A stretch of DNA of 64,000 nucleotides from Clostridia bacterium (lineage in GTDB: Bacteria > Bacillota > Clostridia > Christensenellales > Borkfalkiaceae), in NCBI GenBank assembly GCA_017448355.1, contig JAFSLQ010000055.1, positions 28,263-92,262 on the forward strand, given 5' to 3'. The notes under the pieces are model-generated. The model saw only the letters and a list, made by a program, of their open reading frames with translations, did no database searches and was not told the DNA's origin. A program made the translations under genes and the position numbers. Positions 1 through 8,190 of this stretch are shown here, piece by piece. Numbering within the stretch: the first letter of the stretch is position 1; each line of letters starts with the position of its first letter.

Positions 1-139
1 CCGCGCAAAAATCCGCGACGACGTCGTTATTTTTTACGGTCGCAAACCTTGAAAGGAGTATCGAGTCGGACGTAAAAGTGTAAAAATCGTCGTCCTGAAA
101 GATTTTCACGTTTTGGTCTAAATATTCGAGTTTTTTCAT
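1..139 (-). CDS. tRNA1(Val) adenine-N6 methyltransferase-like protein (YabB/TrmN6 family), 5' part only
   Basis: This is the first 46 codons of a minus-strand gene that runs off the left edge of the window. The protein begins MKKLEYLDQNV and continues with DSILLSRFATV and then VVADFCA. That order (strand, 'FTSDSILLSRFA', then an AdoMet-binding start) resembles the N-terminus of YabB/TrmN6-type methyltransferases, where the equivalent stretch reads roughly 'FGTDAVLLADF' before the D-x-G-x-G motif. The context supports this: in Bacillus the order is tmk, holB, ricT (yaaT), yabA, yabB, and here the gene follows tmk-holB-ricT-ferredoxin on the same strand. The Shine-Dalgarno is weak. The catalytic NPPY motif lies outside the window and cannot be checked. 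Confidence 0.6.
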   Translation of the reverse strand, partial: MKKLEYLDQNVKIFQDDDFYTFTSDSILLSRFATVKNNDVVADFCA

Positions 140-160
140 TTATTTTTCTCAGAGAAAACA

Positions 161-187
161 TCAAGGCGCGTTTTTAGCGCGCCTTGA
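161..187 (-). terminator. Hairpin after the ferredoxin gene
   Basis: A 10-bp perfect inverted repeat (TCAAGGCGCG / CGCGCCTTGA) with a 7-nt loop lies just after the ferredoxin stop codon. On the minus strand it is followed by TGTTTTCTC, a poor U-tract, so termination may be partial and the downstream methyltransferase could be read through. Confidence 0.55.
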
Positions 188-203
188 AAAGTGTTTGTAG
201 AAA

Positions 204-374
204 TTATTCTTCGGAAATAGCCTCTACGGGGCAACCTGCCGCGCACGCGCCGCAGCTTATGCACTGGTCTGCGTCGATATTGTACTGGGTATCCCCTTGA
301 CTTATTGCGCCGACGGGGCAAGTTTCCGCACAAGAACCGCAAGAAATGCACGCATCACCTATTTTATATGCCAT
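204..374 (-). CDS. 2[4Fe-4S] ferredoxin
   Basis: This 56-residue protein is a clostridial-type electron carrier of the cytoplasm. It has two complete C-x2-C-x2-C-x3-C-P cluster motifs, CISCGSCAETCP and CISCGACAAGCP, which bind two [4Fe-4S] clusters, and it has the usual length for the family. The start at MAYKIGDAC is set by a strong GGAGGTG Shine-Dalgarno; an upstream in-frame start would lie inside that site. It has its own promoter (407-435). Likely partners in this window are the pyruvate and indolepyruvate oxidoreductases, which reduce ferredoxin. Its place between ricT and the yabB-like gene interrupts the usual Firmicutes order; RicT itself is an Fe-S protein, but any link is speculation. 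Confidence 0.95.
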   Translation of the reverse strand: MAYKIGDACISCGSCAETCPVGAISQGDTQYNIDADQCISCGACAAGCPVEAISEE

Positions 375-406
375 TTTATTCACCTCCAAAATAATCTGCT
401 TGAATT

Positions 407-435
407 ATTGTAGCACAAAAAACCCTAATTTGCAA
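407..435 (-). promoter_or_regulatory. Promoter of the ferredoxin gene
   Basis: On the minus strand a -35 TTGCAA and a -10 TACAAT are separated by 17 bp, about 30 nt upstream of the ferredoxin start. This suggests that ferredoxin is transcribed independently of ricT. Confidence 0.6.
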
Positions 436-460
436 CAGCGTTTAAAAACTTTTTCCGTTT

Positions 461-1351
461 TTATTCTTCGCTGTCGGAAAGACTGCTTATATCGTCCGTA
501 TCGTCGCTATCGTTTTTGCAATTATCGCAGTTTTTACGCTGAAACTCTATATCCTTTACGTCGAAATCTTTATAAATTTCGCTGCCGTCGGGTTTTTCTA
601 TCTTAACCTTGCAAATCATTTTAAGCATATTGTTGGAAACAACTACGCCTTCGCCGTCAGGGGTTTTAACCTTGCCGCCGATACGCTGAAAAGACTTGCA
701 CGCCTTTTCGTAATAATCGTTTTCATACTCCAAGCAACACATAAGCCTGCCGCAAAGCCCGCTTATCTTGGACGGATTAAGGTGAAGCCCTTGATTTTTC
801 GCCATTTTTATTGAAACTTTCGCAAAGTCGTTCATAGCGCCCGCGCAACAACAGGTTCTGCCGCACGGCGCGATGCCGCCTAAAATTTTCGTTTCGTCGC
901 GAATACCGACCTGACGCAGTTCTATTCTCAATTTAAAATGCGCCGCAAGTTGCTTTACGAGTTCGCGGAAATCCACTCTTTCTTCGGCGGAAAAATAAAA
1001 AGTGAGTTTTTTGCCGTCGAAAGAATATTCCGCACCGATAAGTTTCATATCGAGCGAAAGTTCCGCGATTTTTTCGCGCGCTTTTTCCATAGCGTCGGGA
1101 ATTTTTTCGCTGTTTTCCTTTACACGTCTTTCGTCTTCTTCGGTCGCAAGCCTGACAATAGGCTTTAACGGGTGAGTTATGCTTTCGTCTTCTACCGTCT
1201 TAACCCCGAAAACTATCGTGCCGTATTCCAAACCCTTTGCGGTCTCTACCACGACTCCCGCCTTTTCGGGATAGTCTTTTACTTCTTTAATCGGAGCAAA
1301 ATAGTACGTTTTAGCGGTGTTTTTAAATTTTACTCCTACAACTTCTGCCAT
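461..1351 (-). CDS. ricT: RicT (YaaT), PSP1-domain regulatory protein
   Basis: This 296-residue protein belongs to the PSP1/RicT family. In Bacillus, RicT forms a complex with RicA and RicF that carries [4Fe-4S] clusters and affects RNase Y-dependent mRNA processing, sporulation, competence and biofilm formation. The family's cysteine-rich core is present: CGRTCCC, then SGLCGRLMCCLEYE about 35 residues later. Length is close to the Bacillus protein (about 275 residues), with an acidic Cys-containing tail (NCDNCKNDSDDTDD). The start codon has a GGAGG site and overlaps the end of holB by 16 bp, so the two are probably translationally coupled. Placement in tmk-holB-ricT matches Bacillus. Confidence 0.93.
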   Translation of the reverse strand: MAEVVGVKFKNTAKTYYFAPIKEVKDYPEKAGVVVETAKGLEYGTIVFGVKTVEDESITHPLKPIVRLATEEDERRVKENSEKIPDAMEKAREKIAELSLDMKLIGAEYSFDGKKLTFYFSAEERVDFRELVKQLAAHFKLRIELRQVGIRDETKILGGIAPCGRTCCCAGAMNDFAKVSIKMAKNQGLHLNPSKISGLCGRLMCCLEYENDYYEKACKSFQRIGGKVKTPDGEGVVVSNNMLKMICKVKIEKPDGSEIYKDFDVKDIEFQRKNCDNCKNDSDDTDDISSLSDSEE

Positions 1352-2301
1352 TTATGTTTGCCCTCCAAAAACGCGAATAAAAATCTTTCTAAAACCGTCT
1401 GCTGGTTGCTGTTAAGCGAAAGCCGTTTTTCCGCTTCGGCGATTGTTTCCGCAATGTAAACGGTCGCCCCCGCGTTAAAACCTTTCGCGTTCTTTATTTT
1501 TTGCAATGATTTTTTATTGAAAATCTCGTCTTCTCTGCCGTTGAAATACAACAATAAATCGCGGTTAATAAGCCCCATTACGGAGATATACTCTTTAACG
1601 CCGCTTTTTAATTTCATTATTCTGTCCGAAAACGCCAGAACGTCGCGGCTGGACTGCATATTTACGTAAGTATCTTCCGAAAGCGCGATTGTTTCCGAAA
1701 GATTTTCGTCGCCGTACAGCGCAAGCGCCTTCCCTACCGTGCCGTCCCCGCAGGAAACGGCATAAAACAGTCTTTCCGTATCGGGACACTCCGTTTTAAG
1801 CGCGTCAAAAAGTTTTTCGGAAGAATAGGGCGGTATAACGAGTTTTTTAACTCTCGATTTTAATGTCGAAAGCAACGGATATTCGCTAGTCGCGCCGATT
1901 AAAATATGCACGTTTTGCGGCGGTTCTTCCAAAGTCTTTAAAAGTTTATTCTGCGAAGACGCGTTCATCGACTCCCCGCCCGCAATTAAAAACAGTTTTT
2001 TGTCGCTTTCTATGGGCTTTAAAAAACTCTCTTCTATAATTTCCGAAACGTCTTCTTTAAGTACCGCTTCGCCCTTTTTCGGATAGATTAACACGTCGGG
2101 ATGCACGCCTTCGTCTATCAGCCGTTCGGCGCGCGCGTCGCCCGATAAAATCAGTTTTGCGAAAAGTTTAAGGTAATTAAAAACGTCGTCTTTATTTTCC
2201 GAAATAACGAGATACGCGTGCGAAAGCCTGTCCGCATTTTTATCGGAAAGCACCGTTTTATATGCGCTCGTTTCCCTTAAAAGTGGTAATAAATCGACCA
2301 T
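1336..2301 (-). CDS. holB: DNA polymerase III delta' subunit
   Basis: This 321-residue AAA+ clamp-loader subunit helps load the DnaN sliding clamp. Recognisable features are the N-terminal LSHAYLV, the NKLLKTLEEPP segment and the sensor-like SRVKKL near residues 140-170. The nucleotide-binding P-loop is not recognisable (the site reads ISENKDD), and the zinc-binding cysteine module found in many delta' proteins is missing, though the HPDV motif is kept. Loss of ATPase function is normal for delta'. It lies 16 bp after tmk and overlaps ricT, as in the Firmicutes tmk-holB-ricT operon. Confidence 0.88.
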   Translation of the reverse strand: MVDLLPLLRETSAYKTVLSDKNADRLSHAYLVISENKDDVFNYLKLFAKLILSGDARAERLIDEGVHPDVLIYPKKGEAVLKEDVSEIIEESFLKPIESDKKLFLIAGGESMNASSQNKLLKTLEEPPQNVHILIGATSEYPLLSTLKSRVKKLVIPPYSSEKLFDALKTECPDTERLFYAVSCGDGTVGKALALYGDENLSETIALSEDTYVNMQSSRDVLAFSDRIMKLKSGVKEYISVMGLINRDLLLYFNGREDEIFNKKSLQKIKNAKGFNAGATVYIAETIAEAEKRLSLNSNQQTVLERFLFAFLEGKHKWQKL

Positions 2302-2317
2302 TAACCGTAAACCTTAT

Positions 2318-2941
2318 TTATATAATCCCTTTTTCTTTAAGCGCGGCGATGATTTTACCGCTCGTTTGTTCTTTTGTGCCTGACGCGTCGATTACCGAAA
2401 ATCTATTCGGGTTTTCACGCGCAAGTTCAAGGTATCCTTCGTAGACTTTTCGGTGAAATTCGATACCCGAAAGTTCCACTCTGTCCGCGATGTCCGCACC
2501 GCCCTTTCTTTTGAAGGCTTCTTCGGGCGAAAGATTTAAAAATATCGTCAAATCGGGCATAAACCCGTTAAACGCATAAGAGTTTATGGCTTTAATAAAG
2601 TCATACCCAAGCCCCCGCGCTTTGCCTTGGTATGCAAGCGAAGAATCCACGTACCTGTCGCAAAATACAAGTTCGCCGCGGTTTAACCTTGGCTCTATTT
2701 CTTCCTTGATAAGTTGCACGCGCGCCGCCGCATAAAGAAGCGCTTCGCACTCGTTTGTCATAGCGAGATTTTTGCCGTCTAAGATTATCGCGCGGATTTG
2801 TTCGGAAATTTCTGTACCGCCCGGCTCGCGCGTGAAATAGTATTTTATACCGTTTTTAATAAGATACTCTTCTAAAAGTTGTATCTGGCGGGATTTCCCC
2901 ACCCCTTCGCAACCTTCGAAAGTTATGAATTTCCCCTTCAT
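2318..2941 (-). CDS. tmk: Thymidylate kinase (dTMP kinase)
   Basis: This 207-residue enzyme phosphorylates dTMP to dTDP with ATP in the dTTP pathway. The N-terminus carries the P-loop GCEGVGKS after the strand KFITFE, followed by the substrate-binding FTREPGGTEI and the DR-Y signature FCDRYVDSSLAYQG. Length is normal for the family. The gene sits between the upstream membrane-protein gene (15-bp gap) and holB (16-bp gap), so it is likely part of one minus-strand operon. Confidence 0.96.
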   Translation of the reverse strand: MKGKFITFEGCEGVGKSRQIQLLEEYLIKNGIKYYFTREPGGTEISEQIRAIILDGKNLAMTNECEALLYAAARVQLIKEEIEPRLNRGELVFCDRYVDSSLAYQGKARGLGYDFIKAINSYAFNGFMPDLTIFLNLSPEEAFKRKGGADIADRVELSGIEFHRKVYEGYLELARENPNRFSVIDASGTKEQTSGKIIAALKEKGII

Positions 2942-2956
2942 ATTTATCCTTAAAGT

Positions 2957-3895
2957 TTAACCTAGAATATCGCTGAACTCTCTGACTAACGTACAAACAA
3001 AAGATATGCTTTCAAACTGCAAATCGTACTGAAAAGACGAAAAATCGAAAAGAAGTAGCACGACGTTTTCCGCGCTGCCCGTATCCCCTAATTTAAGATA
3101 GTCGGACACGTTTTTCTTGCCGCCCGTAAGCACCGCCATATTTATGCCGTAGCGAAGTGCGCCATTTTCTTTTGTCTTTTCGTACGCCGCGCCGTAATTT
3201 TTATCGTTTACGTCGCCGTTTGACGCTTGTTCGTACTTAGTGTAGTAATAAAAAAGATTTTCGGTTTCGCTGTTTAATAATTTTCCAAAGTCTTCGACGT
3301 CTTTTGCGAGTTTTTTTATCCGCGCGATTTCGTTTTCACGCCCTTCTTCCTTTTCGGTCTCCGTGCGGAAACGGTTATCGCCTTTCATACGCTTATCGAA
3401 ATAGGCGCGTATCGCGTCTTCGTCAAAGCCTTCGGCGGTTTTAAATTGTGAAAGATATTCGTTCGCGCTATTATAAAGCCCGTCTAAATCGTAAACGGAA
3501 AATTCGTCAATCAAAGTTTTAGCCCTGACCGACTTATCTTCCTTTTCGGCAGCGGAAGTAAAAATCGCGTCGCCTTCCTGTACGGAAAGTCGCACGGATA
3601 AAACATTATAAGACGAATTAAGATTTTCCGTCTCCACAGACAAGACGTCGTAACTGAAAGTTTTTCCGTTTTCACCTGTTTTTACGTCTAAAAGTTCGTA
3701 AACGGAATAACTTTCAAAAGAACTTAAATCTTCGTCGAGATAAAATTTAAACTTTTGTCCCGTCGATAACCGTGCGGCGGAAACGGTGTAAATAAGTTCC
3801 ATAGCAACGATTGCCACGGCGGCGACAATAAGCGTTAAAATCCACTCGTACGAAAAAAAGTCCGATAATCTTTTTTTTGTTAATTTACTATCCAT
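2957..3895 (-). CDS. Single-pass membrane protein of unknown function
   Basis: I do not recognise this 312-residue protein. It has a short basic N-terminus (MDSKLTKKRLSDFF), one strong membrane segment at about residues 19-41 (WILTLIVAAVAIVAMELIY) and no lipobox. The rest is charged, with no cysteine until near the C-terminus. The topology predicts an extracytoplasmic domain anchored at the N-terminus. The middle (about residues 165-210) is rich in Glu and Lys and may be helical or coiled coil. It lies between lysS and tmk on the same strand, 29 bp after lysS, with a poor Shine-Dalgarno, so expression may depend on lysS translation. Confidence 0.75.
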   Translation of the reverse strand: MDSKLTKKRLSDFFSYEWILTLIVAAVAIVAMELIYTVSAARLSTGQKFKFYLDEDLSSFESYSVYELLDVKTGENGKTFSYDVLSVETENLNSSYNVLSVRLSVQEGDAIFTSAAEKEDKSVRAKTLIDEFSVYDLDGLYNSANEYLSQFKTAEGFDEDAIRAYFDKRMKGDNRFRTETEKEEGRENEIARIKKLAKDVEDFGKLLNSETENLFYYYTKYEQASNGDVNDKNYGAAYEKTKENGALRYGINMAVLTGGKKNVSDYLKLGDTGSAENVVLLLFDFSSFQYDLQFESISFVCTLVREFSDILG

Positions 3896-3924
3896 AATTT
3901 TTTATGCGGAAAACGACTTCCCCA

Positions 3925-5424
3925 TTATTTTTTTATCGGTTTCATCGTAGGGAACAAGATTACGTCCCTTATCGACGCGCTGTCCGTTAAAAGCATAACA
4001 AGCCTGTCCACGCCGAAACCGAGTCCGCCCGTCGGGGGCATGCCGTATTCTAACGCCGTTAAAAAGTCTTCGTCAACTTTAGCGTCGTTACCGCCCTTGG
4101 CGCGTTTTTCCTTGACCTGCTTTTCAAAACGCTGTCTTTGGTCTATGGGATCGTTAAGTTCCGAAAAGGCGTTGCCCATTTCGCGCGAGTAAATAAAATA
4201 CTCGAACCGTTCGGTAAAAGCGGGGTTATCGGGTTTTCTCTTTGCAAGCGGAGAATTTTCTACGGGATAATCGTAGATAAACGTCGGTTGAACGAGTTTT
4301 TCTTCCACAAACGCGTCGAAAAACGCGATGAGAACGTGTCCTTTCGTGGCGCTTTCGCCTTCTTCTACCGTAACGCCCTTGTCCTTTGCCGCTTTTCTCG
4401 CGTCTTCGTCCGTCTTCCAGTCGTTATAGTCTACGCCCGCATACTTCTTAACCGCTTCTATCATAGTAAGGCGTTCCCACTTCGCGCCTAAATCTATCTC
4501 TACGCCCTGATAGGTTATTTTAGCCGAACCGCAAACTTTTTCCGCAACGGTGCGGTAAAGGTCTTCTATTTCGTCCATCATTTCGCGGTAGTCGCTGTAC
4601 GCCTGATACATTTCCACAGTCGTAAATTCGGGGTTGTGCGACCTATCCATACCTTCGTTACGGAAAATCCTGCCTACTTCGTATACTCTGTCGAACCCGC
4701 CGACGATAAGACGTTTTAAGTAAAGTTCCGTTTCGATGCGGAGATACATATCTATATCGAGTGCGTTATGGTGCGTCTTAAAGGGTCTTGCCGCCGCGCC
4801 TATTTCAAGCGGTTGCAAAACGGGGGTATCAACTTCGAGATAGCCGATACTGTCGAGATAATTACGGATTTCCTTTAAGATAAGCGAACGCTTAATAAAC
4901 GTTTCCTTTACTTCGGGGTTGGCGATTAAATCCACTTCGCGGTTTCTATATCTTGTGTCTTCGTCTTTAAGCCCGTGGAATTTTTCCGGAAGCGGCAAAA
5001 GCGACTTGGATAAAAGTTCCACACTTTGGGCGTGAACGGAAATTTCGCCCGTGCGGGTTTTAAATACAAAGCCCGTAATGCCGATAATATCTCCTATATC
5101 GAAATCTTTAAACGCCGTGTATTCGTCGCCCAAATCGTTAATGGAAAGGTAGGACTGAATAGTGCCTTTGCCGTCTAAAATCACGGCAAAGGACGCTTTG
5201 CCCATAACCCTTTTGCTGACAAGCCTTCCCGCAACGCCTACAACCTTGTTTTCGTATTCTTCGTAATTATCTTTAATACCCGCGCTCATCGCCGTGCGGT
5301 CGTACCTTACCTTTTCGTAAGGATTTTTGCCCGCCTGCTTTAACGCGTCGAGTTTTTCGCGGCGAACGCGTAAAATTTCGTTTAAATCTTCGGTGTTAAC
5401 ATTGTTAATAACGTTTTCGTCCAT
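3925..5424 (-). CDS. lysS: Lysyl-tRNA synthetase, class II
   Basis: This 499-residue enzyme charges tRNA-Lys. It has an N-terminal OB-fold anticodon-binding domain (about residues 60-160, with [18 protein letters not shown]) and a class II catalytic core: [10 protein letters not shown], motif 2 [19 protein letters not shown], and motif 3 [14 protein letters not shown] near the C-terminus. Length matches bacterial LysS (about 490-505). The start has a CGGAG Shine-Dalgarno. It follows greA, a common Firmicutes arrangement, but a long hairpin lies between the two. No T-box leader was seen. Confidence 0.97.
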   Translation of the reverse strand: MDENVINNVNTEDLNEILRVRREKLDALKQAGKNPYEKVRYDRTAMSAGIKDNYEEYENKVVGVAGRLVSKRVMGKASFAVILDGKGTIQSYLSINDLGDEYTAFKDFDIGDIIGITGFVFKTRTGEISVHAQSVELLSKSLLPLPEKFHGLKDEDTRYRNREVDLIANPEVKETFIKRSLILKEIRNYLDSIGYLEVDTPVLQPLEIGAAARPFKTHHNALDIDMYLRIETELYLKRLIVGGFDRVYEVGRIFRNEGMDRSHNPEFTTVEMYQAYSDYREMMDEIEDLYRTVAEKVCGSAKITYQGVEIDLGAKWERLTMIEAVKKYAGVDYNDWKTDEDARKAAKDKGVTVEEGESATKGHVLIAFFDAFVEEKLVQPTFIYDYPVENSPLAKRKPDNPAFTERFEYFIYSREMGNAFSELNDPIDQRQRFEKQVKEKRAKGGNDAKVDEDFLTALEYGMPPTGGLGFGVDRLVMLLTDSASIRDVILFPTMKPIKK

Positions 5425-5458
5425 TTTTCGCTCCGTAAGAATTCATATTTTTTCCTTT

Positions 5459-5498
5459 CTTGCCGTTTGCCCGCTTTTTTAAGCGGGCAAACGGCAAG
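5459..5498. other. Long perfect hairpin between greA and lysS
   Basis: An 18-bp perfect inverted repeat (arms 5459-5476 and 5481-5498) with a 4-nt loop lies in the short gap between greA and lysS. In the direction of transcription (minus) it is followed by AAAGGAAAAAA rather than a U-tract, so it is not a standard intrinsic terminator. It could be a processing or stability element. Confidence 0.65.
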
Positions 5499-5510
5499 AA
5501 AAAGATGTTT

Positions 5511-5981
5511 TTAATAAACTTTTTTAACGATAAGTTCGATAATGCCCGACGGCGTCTGAACCGAAACTTTATCGCCTTTCTTTCTGCCGAGAAGCGCGTT
5601 ACCTATCGGGGACTCGTTAGAAATTCTGCCCGCCTCAACGTCCGCTTCGGTCGTACCGACTATTTCGTAAGTCGAAACGTCGTTCGGGGTAGCGGTTTCC
5701 GCAAAATCAACTTTGCTGCCAAGCGAAACGATGCCGTTTTTACCTTCTTCTTTTATGATGACGGCGTATTTTAACTTGTTTTCTATTTCGAGAATTTCGC
5801 CTTCAATCATCGCCTGTTCGTTCTTTGCGGCGTCGTATTCGGCGTTTTCGGAAAGGTCGCCGAATTCTCTCGCAATCTTAATACGTTCGGTGATTTCTTT
5901 GCGCTTTTCGAACTTTAAAAATTCCAGTCTTTTTTCAAGTTCTTCTTTGCCTTCTTTGGTAAGTATAACTTCTTCAGCCAT
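5511..5981 (-). CDS. greA: Transcription elongation factor GreA
   Basis: This 156-residue factor rescues backtracked RNA polymerase by stimulating transcript cleavage. The N-terminal coiled coil carries the expected acidic tip region (FGDLSENAEYDAAKNEQAMIE is the family signature, centred near residue 45). The C-terminal domain ends with the family's nucleotide-site-like segment (SPIGNALLGRKKGD). I start it at MAEEVILTKEG, which has an AAGGAG site 7 nt upstream, rather than at a longer upstream in-frame start. It is the first gene of the minus-strand block and has a consensus promoter (6021-6049). Confidence 0.96.
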   Translation of the reverse strand: MAEEVILTKEGKEELEKRLEFLKFEKRKEITERIKIAREFGDLSENAEYDAAKNEQAMIEGEILEIENKLKYAVIIKEEGKNGIVSLGSKVDFAETATPNDVSTYEIVGTTEADVEAGRISNESPIGNALLGRKKGDKVSVQTPSGIIELIVKKVY

Positions 5982-6020
5982 ATTATAAAACTCCTTAATC
6001 AAATACTAATCGATTGTATA

Positions 6021-6049
6021 ATTATATAATAAGTTTAAGGCTTTGTCAA
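6021..6049 (-). promoter_or_regulatory. Promoter of greA
   Basis: On the minus strand TTGACA (6044-6049) and TATAAT (6021-6026) are separated by exactly 17 bp, a perfect consensus housekeeping promoter upstream of greA. Confidence 0.8.
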
Positions 6050-6132
6050 CCTGTGCAAAGGCGCGTTCAATGCCGTTACGGATTTTTTTTGAAAAAACAC
6101 GAGAAAATATGCATTTATTTTTCAAAACCCCC

Positions 6133-6160
6133 TTGACAAACGCAAAATAGGTGCTAAAAT
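6133..6160 (+). promoter_or_regulatory. Strong promoter without an assigned gene
   Basis: TTGACA (6133-6138) and TAAAAT (6155-6160) with a 16-bp spacer point rightward. The next real plus-strand gene, rplI, starts 377 bp away and has its own promoter. A terminator-like hairpin at 6232-6260 would end the transcript after about 100 nt. Confidence 0.6.
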
Positions 6161-6166
6161 AAAGGC

Positions 6167-6275
6167 GTAAGGGGGGAAAGTTTGATCTAAAATTAAACCT
6201 TAACGTTAAACTTTCCGGAATAATATATGAAAAACGGGGTTGCGAAACGCAACCCCGTTTAAGTTTTGAATTATT
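6167..6275 (+). ncRNA. Candidate small RNA (promoter, hairpin, terminator)
   Basis: Downstream of the orphan promoter the predicted RNA starts near 6167. It carries a G-run (6171-6176), a 9-bp stem GGAAAGTTT (6175-6183) / AAACTTTCC (6208-6216) and then the 13-bp GC-rich hairpin at 6232-6260, followed by TTTTGAATTATTTTT. No convincing coding sequence lies inside. The identity is unknown; the second hairpin is shared with the convergent DUF1540 gene, so this could also be promoter-like noise. Confidence 0.35.
6232..6260 (-). terminator. Bidirectional terminator after the DUF1540 gene
   Basis: AAACGGGGTTGCG / CGCAACCCCGTTT form a perfect 13-bp stem with a 3-nt loop. On the minus strand it is followed by TTTTCAT, fitting termination of the DUF1540 mRNA. 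Confidence 0.8.
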
Positions 6276-6411
6276 TTTCGCAATAATCTTCGCAACAGGT
6301 CGAACTATCTTTCCCGCAGGAAATTTTTACGCTTTTAAGACAGCAATTACAGCCCTTTGCGTTATGTTTGCAATGTTTAACGTCGCATAAAATAGAATCG
6401 TTTCTTTCCAT
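6271..6411 (-). CDS. DUF1540-type cysteine-rich miniprotein
   Basis: This 46-residue ORF begins MERNDSILCDVKHCKHN and continues AKGCNCCLKSVKISCG to a C-terminus rich in Cys (STCCEDYCEK). The spacing C-x4-C-x3-N-x3-C followed by Ile/Val and further cysteines matches the DUF1540 family of small, probably metal-binding proteins common in Clostridia. The family's function is not established. A good Shine-Dalgarno (GGAGAG) precedes the ATG and a strong terminator follows the stop, which supports a real gene despite its size. Confidence 0.85.
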   Translation of the reverse strand: MERNDSILCDVKHCKHNAKGCNCCLKSVKISCGKDSSTCCEDYCEK

Positions 6412-6480
6412 AACTTACTCTCCTTTTTTTTCAGTATACCGCTATTATTGTCTTTTAGCGGTAAAGTATACCCTTTCGCC

Positions 6481-6509
6481 TTGACTTTTTTTATTTTTAC
6501 GGTTAAAAT
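6481..6509 (+). promoter_or_regulatory. Promoter of rplI
   Basis: TTGACT (6481-6486) and TAAAAT (6504-6509) with a 17-bp spacer lie 27 bp upstream of the rplI start codon. Confidence 0.7.
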
Positions 6510-6536
6510 ATAGTTAATAACCAGCGGAGAAAAATT

Positions 6537-6977
6537 ATGAAAGTTGTATTACTTAAAGACGTAAAAGGTTCCGGAAAAGCGGGCGATATTATAGAAGCAA
6601 AACAAGGCTATGCGCAAAACTATCTAATTAAAAACGGCTTGGCAAAAGCCGCGGACGCAAGCGCTTTAAACGAAAACAAGGCGCAAAAAGCCGCGCAGGA
6701 GTTCCATAGACAGGAACAGTTGAAACAAAACAAGGAACTTCGCGAAAAAATCGACGGGCTTACCGTTACTATTCAGGTAAAAAGCGGGGAATCGGGTAAA
6801 TTTTTCGGCAGCGTTACCAATAAGGAAGTTGCGGAAAAACTTTTATCGCTCGGAATCGATATCGACAAAAAGAAGATAATTTTAGAACCGAATATCAAAA
6901 CTGCGGGCAATTATCCGGCGACGATACGTATTTCCGCCGAAGAAACGGCAAAAATTACTTTAAACGTCATTAATTAG
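6537..6977 (+). CDS. rplI: Large ribosomal subunit protein bL9
   Basis: This 146-residue protein is bL9, which binds 23S rRNA near the L1 stalk. The N-terminal rRNA-binding domain carries the family pattern [19 protein letters not shown] and [16 protein letters not shown] charged connecting helix follows (about residues 45-75) and then the C-terminal domain ([16 protein letters not shown]). Length is normal. GGAGA lies upstream of the ATG. In many Firmicutes rplI is followed by dnaB and preceded by gdpP (yybT); here it is followed by a glycosyltransferase, 12 bp downstream. Confidence 0.97.
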   Translation: MKVVLLKDVKGSGKAGDIIEAKQGYAQNYLIKNGLAKAADASALNENKAQKAAQEFHRQEQLKQNKELREKIDGLTVTIQVKSGESGKFFGSVTNKEVAEKLLSLGIDIDKKKIILEPNIKTAGNYPATIRISAEETAKITLNVIN

Positions 6978-6989
6978 GATTTTTGCGTT

Positions 6990-8180
6990 ATGAAAATAGC
7001 GATTTTTACCGAAAGTTTTCTGCCGGGCGTCGGCGGAACGGAAAAAGCGGTGCTGCAATACGCAACCGAACTTTCTAAAACCGACGAAGTTTTAGTCGTT
7101 GCTCCGTCTTATCATAAGCCTTGCGACGACAAGGCTTTCCCTTTTAGCGTCGTGCGCGAAAGAAGTATTCCCGTAACTCCCAACGATATGTGGGCGATGC
7201 CTGACTTAACGCCTAAACTGAGAAAAACTCTCGACGAATTTGCCCCCGATGTCATAAACTGTCAACATTGGGGTATGAGTAGCGGTTTTGCGAATAAATA
7301 CGCAAAAGCGCACAATATTCCGCTTGTTTACGTGGTGCATACAAAGTTCAAGTATTGCTATGAAAGGTATACTTTCCCGCCTATTCCTTATTTGTTTATT
7401 AAAAACGGCGTAAGGCGGCTGAAAAAGGCTGACGTCGTTTGCACCGTGTCCGACTCTATGATACCCGAACTTAATTCTTACGGATACAATAAACCCATAA
7501 AGGTTATAAGAAACGGCACGAACATTGACGCCGTTACGACGGAAAAACCCGTAAAAGCGGCGGACGAACCCTTAACATTTCTTTACGTGGGGCTTGTCGC
7601 ATCCTATAAAAACATAGATTTCTCTCTTCGTGCGCTTGCGGAAGTCAAAAAAACCCGTAGCGATTTTGTCTTCTATGTCGTAGGTAACGGCCCTGATAAG
7701 AAGAAATTGCAAAAACTAAGCGAACGTTTGGGACTTAAAGACAAGGTAATTTTTACGGGAAATATAACCGATAAAAAAGACCTTGCGGAAAAATACGCGA
7801 AAGCCGACCTTCTTTTGTTCCCGTCGATATTCGACAACGACTCTTTGGTGATTATCGAAGCCGCAAGAAACGGCGTGCCTTCGCTGGTAATTAAAGATTC
7901 GGGTTCAGCGGAACGCATAACGGATAACGAAAACGGGTTCGTGTCGGAATATTCGGTAGCGGCTTACGCCGATAAAATTCTGCAAATTATGAACGACAGC
8001 CCCCACCTTGACAATATGCGAAAAAGCGTGTGTTCGACCGTCGGTAACGGTTGGGACAAGACGGTGCGGGAATACAATAAAATTTATTCGGAATTAATCG
8101 CCGAAAAAGAACGTGCGGGCGCACATAAAAAGGCTTTCCGAACAAAATATAAAAAACGCGTAGTACGCAGTAAAATTTAA
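6990..8180 (+). CDS. Family 4 glycosyltransferase, glycolipid-synthase-like
   Basis: This 396-residue GT-B fold enzyme has the N-terminal TESFLPGVGGTEKAV (donor/acceptor loop), a middle YVGLVASYKNIDFSLRAL and the C-terminal E-x7-E region FPSIFDNDSLVIIEAARNG that binds the nucleotide sugar. The pattern resembles GT4 enzymes that glycosylate diacylglycerol or phosphatidylinositol in Firmicutes. The C-terminus is very basic (KKAFRTKYKKRVVRSK), which may help membrane association. It probably shares the rplI transcript. The next gene is a flippase-like membrane protein, a common neighbour of such enzymes. The exact substrate is not readable from sequence. Confidence 0.85.
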   Translation: MKIAIFTESFLPGVGGTEKAVLQYATELSKTDEVLVVAPSYHKPCDDKAFPFSVVRERSIPVTPNDMWAMPDLTPKLRKTLDEFAPDVINCQHWGMSSGFANKYAKAHNIPLVYVVHTKFKYCYERYTFPPIPYLFIKNGVRRLKKADVVCTVSDSMIPELNSYGYNKPIKVIRNGTNIDAVTTEKPVKAADEPLTFLYVGLVASYKNIDFSLRALAEVKKTRSDFVFYVVGNGPDKKKLQKLSERLGLKDKVIFTGNITDKKDLAEKYAKADLLLFPSIFDNDSLVIIEAARNGVPSLVIKDSGSAERITDNENGFVSEYSVAAYADKILQIMNDSPHLDNMRKSVCSTVGNGWDKTVREYNKIYSELIAEKERAGAHKKAFRTKYKKRVVRSKI

Positions 8181-8190
8181 CTTTTAACTT

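Noticed and set aside
5425-5510. T-box riboswitch before lysS
   Set aside because: The gap is too short and lacks the T-box sequence; only a simple hairpin is present. None was seen before gltX either.
5460-5774. ORF of 104 codons antisense to greA
   Set aside because: Opposite a clear greA; the first part is the hairpin sequence.
6227-6262. 11-codon ORF MKNGVAKRNPV inside the orphan transcript
   Set aside because: It lies within the terminator hairpin, has only a weak ribosome site and is likely chance.
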